From the NCBI GenBank assembly GCA_030697365.1, contig JAUYQH010000206.1:1-37754 (forward strand): a stretch of 37,754 nucleotides of DNA, given 5' to 3'. Made by a program: the position numbers and the translations under genes. Source of the DNA: Novosphingobium sp. Its GTDB lineage: Bacteria; Pseudomonadota; Alphaproteobacteria; Sphingomonadales; Sphingomonadaceae. Below are positions 1 through 8,439 of this stretch, piece by piece (position 1 is the first letter of the stretch; each line of letters starts with the position of its first letter). The notes under the pieces are model-generated. The model ran no database searches. It had not been told where the DNA came from and was given only the letters and a program-made list of their open reading frames with translations.

Positions 1-1
1 A

Positions 2-1507
2 CTCGAACGCCGCCGCGCCGCTGCCCGTCTCGGCGGGGGCCAGAAGCGGATCGACGCCCAGCACGCCAAGGGCAAGCTGACCGCGCGTGAACGGCTCGAC
101 GTGCTGCTCGACGAGGGCAGCTTCGAGGAACTCGACATGTACGTCGAGCACAACGCCTCCGAAATCGGGATGGCCGGGCAGGTCTATCCCGGCGACGGCG
201 TTGTGACCGGCAGTGGGACAATCAACGGGCGGCGGGACTAGGTGTTCAGCCAGGACTTCACCGTGTTCGGCGGCGCGGTGTCGGAACGTCACGCGCAGAA
301 GATCTGCAAGGTGATGGACAACGCGATGAAGGTCGGCGCGCCCGTCATCGGCCTCAACGACAGCGGCGGCGCGCGCATCCAGGAGGGTGTCGCCAGTCTC
401 GGCGGCTATGCCGAAATCTTCCAGCGCAACGTGCTGGCCAGCGGCGTCGTCCCCCAACTCAGCCTGATCATGGGGCCGTGTGCGGGCGGGGCGGTGTACT
501 CGCCAGCGATGACCGACTTCATCTTCATGGTGAAGGACAGCAGCTACATGTTCGTCACCGGGCCGGACGTGGTCAAGACGGTGACCAACGAGGTGGTGAC
601 GCAGGAGGAACTGGGCGGCGCGATCACCCACACCACCAAGACCAGCGTCGCCGACCTCGCGCTGGAGAACGACATCGAGGCGCTGCTGACCGCGCGCGAT
701 TTCATCGATTACCTGCCCTCGTCGAACCGCGCCGAAGTGCCCGAACGGCCGACCGCCGACCCGTTTGACCGTCATGAGGATAGCCTCGACACATTGATCC
801 CCGACAACGCCAACCAGCCCTACGATATGCACGAGGTCGTGCGAAAGGTGCTCGACGAGGGCGAATTCTTCGAGATCCAGCAGGCGCACGCGGGCAACAT
901 CCTGATCGGATTCGGACGCGTCGAGGGGCGCACCGTCGGCGTGGTCGCCAACCAGCCGATGGTGCTGGCGGGCGTGCTCGACATCAACTCGAGCAAGAAA
1001 GCGGCGCGCTTCGTGCGGTTCTGCGACGCGTTCGACATTCCCATCCTGACTTTCGTCGACGTCCCCGGCTTCCTCCCCGGAACCGCGCAGGAGCTGGGCG
1101 GGATCATCAAGCACGGCGCCAAATTGCTGTTCGCCTATGCCGAGGCGACCGTGCCCACGATCACCGTGAGTACCCGCAAGGCCTATGGCGGCGCGTACGA
1201 CGTCATGGCCAGCAAGCACCTGCGCGGCGACCTCAACTACGCCTGGCCCACCGCCGAAATCGCGGTGATGGGGGCAAAAGGCGCGGTCGAGATCATCTTC
1301 CGCGGCAAGACGGCGGATGAGATCGCCGAGCGGACGGCGGAGTACGAGGCGCGCTTCGCCAACCCGTTCGTGGCGGCGAGCATGGGCTTCATCGACGAGG
1401 TGATCTACCCGCACTCGACGAGGCGGCGGATCGCATTGGGGCTACGCAAACTGCGGGGGAAGGTGCTGGAGAATCCGTGGAAGAAGCATGACAATATTCC
1501 GTTGTGA
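2..1507 (+). CDS. pccB: Propionyl-CoA carboxylase beta chain, 5'-truncated by the window edge and interrupted by an in-frame TAG
   Basis: This is the carboxyltransferase subunit that moves CO2 from carboxybiotin to propionyl-CoA, giving (S)-methylmalonyl-CoA, with PccA (8440-10464) as partner. The frame is open from base 2 and reads like the PccB N-terminus ([20 protein letters not shown], then [13 protein letters not shown]). Both carboxyltransferase halves follow, with glycine-rich acyl-CoA loops ([41 protein letters not shown]) and the usual C-terminal KHDNIPL. An in-frame TAG at 239-241 falls just before [11 protein letters not shown]. Family members normally read an aromatic residue there, preceded by Leu-Val or Pro-Val, where this sequence has Arg-Asp. 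A GTG at 242 is formally open but would remove about 80 conserved residues, so I treat 2-1507 as one gene carrying a nonsense change or a sequence error. Identity is certain; functional status is not. Confidence 0.93.
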
Positions 1508-1522
1508 GTGGAGGGGTCAAAA

Positions 1523-1681
1523 ATGATTAAATATTTTTATAGTTTATGGAACTCCAGTAGTGCGATTGCGAAAATTTCAGTGGTCACAATTTTCTTGGCC
1601 TTCATTGTTATTGCGGCGCTCAGAACAGGTGCATTCGCTCACGATATTTTTTGTTACTCCCACGGAACGCTATGGCAATGA
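1523..1681 (+). CDS. Small AT-rich putative membrane protein, 52 aa
   Basis: I do not recognise this ORF. An ATG sits 7-8 bases after a good GGAGGGG ribosome site (about 1509-1516), just downstream of the pccB stop, and reads 52 codons to TGA. Residues about 14-33 form one hydrophobic stretch (KISVVTIFLAFIVIAALRTG) flanked by a short polar N-terminus with one Lys and a C-terminal tail of about 18 residues containing one Cys. A single-span membrane peptide is the natural reading. Its base composition is visibly AT-rich (Lys AAA, Ile ATT, Phe TTT) against GC-rich neighbours, which suggests foreign origin. It lies immediately before a palindromic repeat. It could also be chance; the support is the strong ribosome site plus the hydrophobic segment. 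Confidence 0.4.
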   Translation: MIKYFYSLWNSSSAIAKISVVTIFLAFIVIAALRTGAFAHDIFCYSHGTLWQ

Positions 1682-1700
1682 CGCGCGGCCGCGCCAATCA

Positions 1701-1857
1701 AATCCTCCACGGAACGGGGAGGGGGCCATGCGAAGCTTGGTGGAGGGGGCCAGCCTCTCGTCTGGCGCTGTGCTGGAAGGCAGGGCGGGACCCCTCCGTC
1801 GCTTCACGCCACCTCCTCCTTCGACAGGCTCAGGACGAACGGATTCCGGGGAGGATT
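1701..1857. repeat. Palindromic intergenic repeat, about 157 bp
   Basis: Terminal arms 1701-1714 (AATCCTCCACGGAA) and 1844-1857 (TTCCGGGGAGGATT) are inverted repeats with 13 of 14 positions pairing. The interior is rich in GGAGGGGG and CCCTCC runs that can pair further, and includes the motif TTCGACAGGCTCAGGACGAA (1820-1839), which I recall as a dispersed sphingomonad repeat. No coding signal is visible. It separates the pccB side from the ribbon-helix-helix gene pair. The repeat class is recognised from memory; copy number cannot be tested here. Confidence 0.7.
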
Positions 1858-1861
1858 ACCA

Positions 1862-1890
1862 TTGATCACGCCGCCCCAAAACATTACAAT
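1862..1890 (+). promoter_or_regulatory. Sigma-70-like promoter of the RHH gene pair
   Basis: TTGATC (1862-1867) and TACAAT (1885-1890) are separated by exactly 17 bases, close to the TTGACA / TATAAT consensus. A start near 1897 would leave a leader of about 22 bases with an AGGAG ribosome site (1906-1910) before the ATG at 1919. The promoter begins immediately after the palindromic repeat and its -10 box lies inside the operator at 1881-1903. Confidence 0.6.
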
Positions 1891-1903
1891 GACCTTGTAA
1901 TGT
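1881..1903. promoter_or_regulatory. Perfect 9-bp inverted repeat, probable autoregulatory operator
   Basis: ACATTACAA (1881-1889) and TTGTAATGT (1895-1903) are perfect inverted repeats around a 5-base spacer. The palindrome covers the -10 box and the likely transcription start of the gene at 1919. That gene encodes a ribbon-helix-helix protein, a family of dimeric repressors that bind such palindromes, so autorepression is the obvious inference. Confidence 0.6.
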
Positions 1904-1918
1904 GCAGGAGCTAGTCCG

Positions 1919-2212
1919 ATGCAGACCGAACGCGTGACCTTCCTCACCAGCCGCGAGCACAAGAAGGCGCTCGATGCCTTTGCCGCCAGCCGCGGCGAGA
2001 GCGTGGGCAATGTCGTGCGCGAGGCGACTGCCCAATATATCGCGCCATCGCGAACCGATGCAGCCATGGAGCGCGAGCTTGAACGATTGCTGCCTGAAGC
2101 AGAGGCCGCGATCCGAGAAATTGGCGACGACATATCGGCGATGCGCGCGATGATCGCGGAGACGAACGCGGCAATCGAGGCCGTCTTGAAGAAGGATCGA
2201 AAAAAGACATGA
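1919..2212 (+). CDS. Ribbon-helix-helix DNA-binding protein with C-terminal coiled coil
   Basis: This 97-aa protein starts at an ATG 8 bases after AGGAG. Residues about 1-42 have the Arc/CopG/MetJ-type pattern: a short beta strand (TERVTFLTS), helix A (EHKKALDAFAASRG), a turn, and helix B (SVGNVVREATAQYI). Residues about 48-97 are a charged amphipathic helix (ERELERLLPEAEAAIREIG and onward) likely to form a coiled coil, ending in a basic tail KKDRKKT. The gene overlaps the next one by four bases (ATGA), so the two are translationally coupled. An operator-like palindrome overlaps its promoter. By analogy with antitoxin operons it may be a DNA-binding regulator partnered by the second protein, but I recognise no toxin fold, so a toxin-antitoxin role is only a hypothesis. 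Confidence 0.75.
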   Translation: MQTERVTFLTSREHKKALDAFAASRGESVGNVVREATAQYIAPSRTDAAMERELERLLPEAEAAIREIGDDISAMRAMIAETNAAIEAVLKKDRKKT

Positions 2213-2424
2213 GCGCGACGGATCGAGCATTCGACGCCGTGAAGGCGATATTCGTGTACCGGGAGCAAATGGCCGATTTGCGGAGCGATCTGGGCGAATT
2301 GGGTCAATCGGTGCGCGCCCTGGCGGCCAGCCACGCGAACCTGCGCGATCGTGTGAGTAGGATCGAAGGATTTCTCGCCGGTGTTGGAGGGGGCGTAGCA
2401 AATTTCCCGATGCTCGAACAATGA
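2209..2424 (+). CDS. Small coiled-coil protein coupled to the RHH gene
   Basis: I do not recognise this 71-aa protein. It starts at an ATG inside the ATGA overlap with the RHH gene, and its own TGA overlaps the ATG of mce in the same way, so the translation chain runs RHH, coiled coil, mce. Residues about 5-55 form a long amphipathic helix with heptad-like spacing (VYREQMADLRSDLGELGQSV, then SHANLRDRVSRIEGFLA), followed by a short Gly-rich tail. No signal peptide, membrane span or catalytic motif is seen. It probably binds a helical partner, perhaps the helical C-terminus of the RHH protein. The paired overlaps make it very likely to be a real gene; its function is unknown. Confidence 0.7.
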   Translation: MSATDRAFDAVKAIFVYREQMADLRSDLGELGQSVRALAASHANLRDRVSRIEGFLAGVGGGVANFPMLEQ

Positions 2425-2858
2425 AACTCGGCCGTCTCAACCACATCGGCATCGCCACGCCCTCGATCGCGGACAGCATCGCGTTCTATCGCGACGTCAT
2501 GGGGGCGACTAAGATCCACGAGCCGTTCGATCTGCCCGAGCAGGGGGTCAAGGTGTGCTTCGTCGATACGCCGAGTGACAGCGGAATGAACGGCACCCAG
2601 ATCGAACTGGTCGAGCCGCTACCTGGCAACACCTCGATCCAGTCGTTTCTCGACAAGAACCCGGCGGGCGGGCAGCATCACGTGTGCTACGAGGTGCCGG
2701 ATATCCACGCCGCCAAGGCCTGGTTCGAAAGCCAGGGCAAGCGCGTGCTGGGCGAGCCGCGGATCGGGGCGCACGGGACGCTGATTTTCTTCGTCCACCC
2801 GCGCGACATGCAGGGGGTGCTGACCGAGATCATGGAAACGCCTGAAATGGCGCATTGA
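2421..2858 (+). CDS. mce: Methylmalonyl-CoA epimerase
   Basis: The enzyme interconverts the (S)- and (R)-methylmalonyl-CoA epimers, linking propionyl-CoA carboxylase to the mutase. The 145-aa protein is the usual length and has the glyoxalase / vicinal-oxygen-chelate fold signature from NHIGIATPSI at the N-terminus. Likely metal ligands are His8, Gln60, a His of the QHH motif (86-87) and Glu136 in VLTEIMET, by alignment from memory to characterised epimerases. The ATG lies in an ATGA overlap with the preceding coiled-coil gene. Position between pccB and the mutase gene fits the pathway exactly. A palindrome-rich repeat follows the stop. Confidence 0.95.
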   Translation: MKLGRLNHIGIATPSIADSIAFYRDVMGATKIHEPFDLPEQGVKVCFVDTPSDSGMNGTQIELVEPLPGNTSIQSFLDKNPAGGQHHVCYEVPDIHAAKAWFESQGKRVLGEPRIGAHGTLIFFVHPRDMQGVLTEIMETPEMAH

Positions 2859-2870
2859 GTTGCTTAGCCT

Positions 2871-2990
2871 TCTCCCCTTGAGGGGAGAGGGTTGGGAGAG
2901 GGGAATGTGCGCAAGTATCCCCTCTCCAACTCCGGCTAGGCAGACAAGCTGCCAAGCCTTCGTATCCTCTCCCCTGAAGGGGCGAGGGAA
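2871..2990. repeat. Composite palindromic repeat between mce and the enoyl-CoA hydratase gene
   Basis: Four stem-loops are packed here: CTCCCC/GGGGAG at 2872-2887; TTGGGAGAGGGGA (2892-2904) with TCCCCTCTCCAA (2918-2929); GGCTAGGCAG (2934-2943) with CTGCCAAGCC (2949-2958), one mismatch; and CCTCTCCCCT with AGGGGCGAGG (2966-2987). The outer arms are also related to each other, as expected of a nested dispersed repeat. The last arm ends about ten bases before the next ATG and supplies its purine-rich ribosome site (GGGGAAAGA). Such structures may also attenuate transcription. Confidence 0.65.
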
Positions 2991-2999
2991 GGGGAAAGA

Positions 3000-3782
3000 A
3001 TGACCTACGAAACCATCACCGTCGACGTATCCGAAAAGATCGCCACGATCACCCTCGACCGCCCCGAGCGGATGAATGCCTGCTCGCTCGAGATGGCGGG
3101 AGAGATCAACGATGCCGTCTCTACTTTGGAGGGCGCGCGCTGCCTGATCATCACTGGGGCCGGGCGCGGGTTCTGTTCGGGCGCGGACCTGGCAGCGCGG
3201 GGCGATCGGCCGGTCAACGGCGGGGAGGGCAGTTACATCGCGCTGACCCGTCACTACAACCCGCTGATGATGACCCTGGCGCGGCTTAACATGCCGATCA
3301 TCACCGCGGTCAACGGCGCCGCGGCGGGGGTCGGCTGTTCGATCGGGCTGGCCGGCGACTTCGTGATCGCGGGCAAAAGCGGCTATTTCCTCCAGGCTTT
3401 CGTCAACATCGGCCTCGTTCCCGACGGCGGGGCGAGCTGGATGCTGCCACGGATGGTCGGCAAGGCGCGCGCGTCCGAGATGATGATGCTGGGCGAGAAG
3501 ATCTCCGGCGAGAAGGCCGCCGAGTGGGGCCTGATCTACAGGTGCGTCGAGGACGCCGCGCTGATGACCGAGGCCCGCGCGCTGGCGACGCGGCTCGCCA
3601 ACGGACCGACGGTGGCTTACGCGGTGATGCGCAAGAACATCCTGACCGCGCTCGAGAACAGCTATGCCGAAGCGCTGCTGGCCGAGGCCGAGGGCCAGCG
3701 CATCGCCGGGGGCACCGCCGACGCCGCCGAAGGCGGTATGGCCTTCATGCAAAAGCGCAAGCCGGAGTTCAAAGGCGCGTGA
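3000..3782 (+). CDS. Enoyl-CoA hydratase/isomerase (crotonase) family protein
   Basis: This 260-aa protein is a complete crotonase-fold enzyme acting on an acyl-CoA. Oxyanion-hole segments are GFCSGADL (57-64) and NGAAAGVG (105-112). The segment IGLVPDGG (137-144) has Asp142 where classical hydratases have a catalytic Glu. The first catalytic Glu of hydratases is not evident in the AGDFVIAG segment. That pattern resembles PaaG-type isomerases rather than short-chain hydratases, so the substrate should be left open. The start ATG follows a purine-rich GGGGAAAGA site formed by the end of the repeat. The gene overlaps the GST gene by four bases. Its place among propionyl-CoA genes suggests a role in acyl-CoA breakdown feeding propionyl-CoA. 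Confidence 0.88.
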   Translation: MTYETITVDVSEKIATITLDRPERMNACSLEMAGEINDAVSTLEGARCLIITGAGRGFCSGADLAARGDRPVNGGEGSYIALTRHYNPLMMTLARLNMPIITAVNGAAAGVGCSIGLAGDFVIAGKSGYFLQAFVNIGLVPDGGASWMLPRMVGKARASEMMMLGEKISGEKAAEWGLIYRCVEDAALMTEARALATRLANGPTVAYAVMRKNILTALENSYAEALLAEAEGQRIAGGTADAAEGGMAFMQKRKPEFKGA

Positions 3783-4390
3783 TCTTATACAACAGCCCCA
3801 ATCCCGCACCCAACCCGCGCCGGGTGCGGATATTTGCCGCCGAGAAAGGCATCGCGCTGGATATCCGCGAGGTGTCGATCATCAAGCGCGAGCAGAAATC
3901 GCTTGAATACATGGTCATCAACCCGCGCGGGCAGACCCCGTCGCTCCAGCTCGACGACGGCACGGTGATTACCGAAAGCGTGGCGATCTGCCGCTATCTC
4001 GAGGCGCTGCACCCTGGTCCTGCGCTATTCGGCACAACCCCGCTGGAAATCGCGCAGATCGAAATGTGGAGCCGCCGGGTCGAGATGATCCTCATGCCCC
4101 CGGTTGGCGCGGTATGGGTCAACACCCACGCCTTCACCGCAGCGCTGCCGGGTCGCAACGCCGAATGGGGCGAAGCCAATCGTCCGCGCGTCGAGGCAGC
4201 GTTCCGGTTTTTCGACCATTGGCTCAAGGGACGCGAGTTTCTGGCGGATGCGAATTACACTATGGCCGATATCCTGCTGCTGACGACCATGGACTTCGCC
4301 GCCTTCGTCGGCTGTGGCGCGCCTGCGGACTGCACCGGGCTGGCCGCCTGGCAAGAACGCGTTAGCACGCGACCGAGCGCGACAGCCTGA
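3779..4390 (+). CDS. Glutathione S-transferase family protein
   Basis: The 203-aa product has a thioredoxin-like N-terminal domain beginning [20 protein letters not shown]. The cis-Pro segment [11 protein letters not shown] is followed by the glutathione gamma-Glu contact [12 protein letters not shown] (Glu-Ser pair), then an all-helical C-terminal domain with the conserved N-capping-type motif [14 protein letters not shown]. The GTG at 3779 overlaps the hydratase stop (GTGA) and matches the expected N-terminus; a longer frame upstream is only open by chance. It is cotranscribed with the hydratase and probably the mutase gene, 10 bases downstream. Substrate is unknown. Confidence 0.87.
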   Translation: MILYNSPNPAPNPRRVRIFAAEKGIALDIREVSIIKREQKSLEYMVINPRGQTPSLQLDDGTVITESVAICRYLEALHPGPALFGTTPLEIAQIEMWSRRVEMILMPPVGAVWVNTHAFTAALPGRNAEWGEANRPRVEAAFRFFDHWLKGREFLADANYTMADILLLTTMDFAAFVGCGAPADCTGLAAWQERVSTRPSATA

Positions 4391-4400
4391 GGATCATTCG

Positions 4401-6542
<2,142 letters not shown>

Positions 6543-6559
6543 GCGTCAGCACCCAACTT

Positions 6560-6630
6560 CCGCTCGTGTCGAGCGAAGTCGAGACACCATGCGCTGCGCC
6601 CGATCCCTCGACTTCGCTCGGGATGAGCGG
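6560..6630. repeat. Palindromic repeat overlapping the bioB start
   Basis: Left arm 6570-6583 (CGAGCGAAGTCGAG) and right arm 6607-6620 (CTCGACTTCGCTCG) are perfect 14-base inverted repeats with a 23-base spacer. Outer blocks CCGCTC (6560-6565) and GAGCGG (6625-6630) pair as well. The likely bioB ATG (6623-6625) is inside the right end of the element. The core motif is a familiar dispersed sphingomonad repeat (from memory). Confidence 0.7.
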
Positions 6631-7630
6631 GGTCAGGACCGACTGGACCCGCGCCGAGATCGCCGCGCTGTTCGACCTGCCGTTTACCGAACTGGTGTTC
6701 CGCGCCGCCACCGTCCACCGCGCGCACCACGCGCCCGACCAGGTCCAGCTGTGTACCCTGCTCAGCATCAAGACCGGCGGCTGTCCCGAGGACTGCGGCT
6801 ATTGCGCGCAGTCGGTCAAGGCCGACGCGGGCGTGGAAGCCACGAAGCTGATGGACGTGCAGGCGGTGCTGCAATCCGCCGCGCAGGCCAAGGACCACGG
6901 CAGCCAGCGGTTCTGCATGGGCGCCGCCTGGCGCAACCCCAAGGACCGCGACATGCCCGCGATCGTTCAGATCGTGCAGGGCGTGCGCGCGATGGGGCTG
7001 GAAACCTGCATGACGCTGGGGATGCTGACGCCGAAGCAAGCGGACATGCTCGCCGAGGCCGGGCTCGATTACTACAACCACAACATCGACAGCAGCCCCG
7101 AGTACTACGAACGCGCGATCACCACGCGGACGATGCAGGACCGGCTCGATACGCTGGGCGAGGTCCGCCGCGCGGGGATCGCGGTGTGCAGCGGCGGGAT
7201 CGTCGGAATGGGCGAGACCCGCGCCGACCGGGTCGGCTTCGTCCACACCCTCGCGACGCTGCCGCGCCACCCCGAAAGCGTGCCGGTCAACGCGTTGGTG
7301 CCGATCAAGGGCACGGTGCTCGGCGACATGCTCGCCGACACGCCGCTTGCCAAGATCGACGACATCGAGTTCGTCCGCACGGTCGCGGTCGCGCGGATCA
7401 CGATGCCGCTGAGCATGGTGCGGTTGAGTGCGGGTCGCGAGAGCATGAGCGAGGCGACGCAAGCGCTGTGCTTCCTAGCCGGGGCCAACTCGATCTTCAC
7501 CGGCGACAAGCTGCTCACCGCGCCTAATGCGGGGGATGACGCGGATGGTGCGATGTTCGCGCGGCTGGGGCTGACGGTGATGATGGGCGAAGAGCCGATG
7601 CGGTCGTGTGGAGTGGAGGCGGTGGGGTGA
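6623..7630 (+). CDS. bioB: Biotin synthase
   Basis: This radical-SAM enzyme inserts sulfur into dethiobiotin to make biotin, the cofactor of propionyl-CoA and acetyl-CoA carboxylases. The CxxxCxxC cluster motif is CPEDCGYC (near residue 54). It is followed by [11 protein letters not shown], the YYNHNIDSS segment and the Arg-containing [11 protein letters not shown] stretch for the second cluster. I choose the ATG at 6623 ([16 protein letters not shown]) because it matches the family N-terminus. A GTG at 6539, overlapping the mutase stop as GTGA, would add 28 residues encoded entirely by the palindromic repeat. Location between the mutase and pccA genes makes functional sense. It converges with the HigA-like gene one base after its stop. 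Confidence 0.95.
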   Translation: MSGVRTDWTRAEIAALFDLPFTELVFRAATVHRAHHAPDQVQLCTLLSIKTGGCPEDCGYCAQSVKADAGVEATKLMDVQAVLQSAAQAKDHGSQRFCMGAAWRNPKDRDMPAIVQIVQGVRAMGLETCMTLGMLTPKQADMLAEAGLDYYNHNIDSSPEYYERAITTRTMQDRLDTLGEVRRAGIAVCSGGIVGMGETRADRVGFVHTLATLPRHPESVPVNALVPIKGTVLGDMLADTPLAKIDDIEFVRTVAVARITMPLSMVRLSAGRESMSEATQALCFLAGANSIFTGDKLLTAPNAGDDADGAMFARLGLTVMMGEEPMRSCGVEAVG

Positions 7631-7631
7631 C

Positions 7632-7922
7632 CTACGCCGCCATCACTTCTTTTCGCACTGTTTCACCAGAGCGGGCTTCGGCGATGTACAGGTCATACCC
7701 CGACTGCATGTCGAGCCACAACCGGGCAGGCGTTCCAAGGCTGGCTTCCAGTCGCAAGGCTGTGTCTGGACTGATGCCGCGCCGCCCAGCGACAATATCC
7801 TGGATGCGCTGCGGCGGAACGCGCAGCTTGAGCGCAAATGCGTTGGCGGAAAGTCCGCGCGCCTCAAGTTCCTCGCGGAGCACCGCGCCGGGGTGGATTT
7901 GCTCGAATGCGAATTGGGTCAT
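7632..7922 (-). CDS. HigA/VapI-family antitoxin-like XRE protein, no toxin gene adjacent
   Basis: This 96-aa protein has the HigA hallmark opening IHPGAVLREELEARGLSA and a helix-turn-helix of the XRE type (about residues 24-65: NAFALKLRVPPQRIQDIVAG, RRGISPDTALRLEASLG). The typical tail LWLDMQSGYDLYIAE follows. Family members normally lie just downstream of a HigB-type RNase toxin gene. Here the upstream side on the minus strand (7923-8060) holds only a palindromic repeat and no HigB-like reading frame, so this is an orphan antitoxin or a stand-alone regulator. The stop lies one base from the bioB stop. Confidence 0.9.
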   Translation of the reverse strand: MTQFAFEQIHPGAVLREELEARGLSANAFALKLRVPPQRIQDIVAGRRGISPDTALRLEASLGTPARLWLDMQSGYDLYIAEARSGETVRKEVMAA

Positions 7923-7951
7923 GGCTAAATTCTCTACACTCCCTCCATACT

Positions 7952-8042
7952 GTCATGCTGAACTTGTTTCAGCATCCATTTTTCGCCACGGAATTTCGGT
8001 CTGTGGGGCGCGATGGGCCCTGAAACAAGTTCAGGGTGACGG
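7952..8042. repeat. Palindromic intergenic repeat, about 90 bp
   Basis: The left arm 7952-7974 (containing CTGAACTTGTTTCAG) and right arm 8018-8040 (CCTGAAACAAGTTCAGG then GTGAC) are long inverted repeats; the whole could fold into a cruciform or hairpin. The form GTCATGCTGAACTTGTTTCA is a dispersed repeat I recall from sphingomonad genomes. It occupies the space where a HigB toxin would be expected. Confidence 0.75.
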
Positions 8043-8060
8043 ATTCCTGGAGGGGGCGGA

Positions 8061-8438
8061 ATGAATTGGTTCAAGCCGCCACTGCTCATGACACTTGCCA
8101 TATCATTATTTGGCAGCAGCCCCGCTTCTGCCTGCGTCGTGCAATCAAATCGAGAAATCAAGAACATGAGCGATGCCATCGTAGAAGGAGTTTTATACGT
8201 CGATTCGGCGGAGCAGGGTCGAGGTCATATCGTTGCCCGACGCTGGATGAAGGGCAGCCGACACAAGACTTATCGCCTGGAATGGGATCCGCATCCCGAA
8301 GAAACACTGCAAGCTCACGAGTTGGATTGCGTAGTTTCCATTCCCCAGTCGGGTTCGTTCGGAGGCTTCAATTTAGTTCGGGAAGGCGGCACCTACCGCA
8401 TTATCGGGCGATGGCAGCGCGTTCAGAAGGCTCGATAA
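8061..8438 (+). CDS. Secreted protein of unknown function
   Basis: I do not recognise this 125-aa protein. Residues 1 to about 24 form a Sec signal peptide (Lys at position 5, hydrophobic LLMTLAISLFG, cleavage after PASA). The residue after the cut is Cys, but the preceding residues do not make a good lipobox, so a soluble periplasmic protein is more likely. A second Cys in HELDCVVS could pair with the first. The remainder looks beta-rich (VEGVLYVDS, GHIVARRW, TYRIIGRW). A GGAGGGGG ribosome site precedes the ATG. It stands between a repeat and pccA, overlaps neither, and appears to be an accessory insertion. Its stop is only two bases from the pccA GTG. Confidence 0.7.
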   Translation: MNWFKPPLLMTLAISLFGSSPASACVVQSNREIKNMSDAIVEGVLYVDSAEQGRGHIVARRWMKGSRHKTYRLEWDPHPEETLQAHELDCVVSIPQSGSFGGFNLVREGGTYRIIGRWQRVQKAR

Positions 8439-8439
8439 G

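Noticed and set aside
242..1507. Shorter pccB beginning at GTG 242 as the authentic gene
   Set aside because: The 80 codons before the TAG are clearly conserved PccB sequence in the same frame, and no ribosome site precedes GTG 242.
7934..8179. Minus-strand frame of 81 codons upstream of the HigA-like gene, considered as a HigB toxin
   Set aside because: Its translation is that of the palindromic repeat (ELVSGP, KQVQHDS) and lacks any HigB resemblance.
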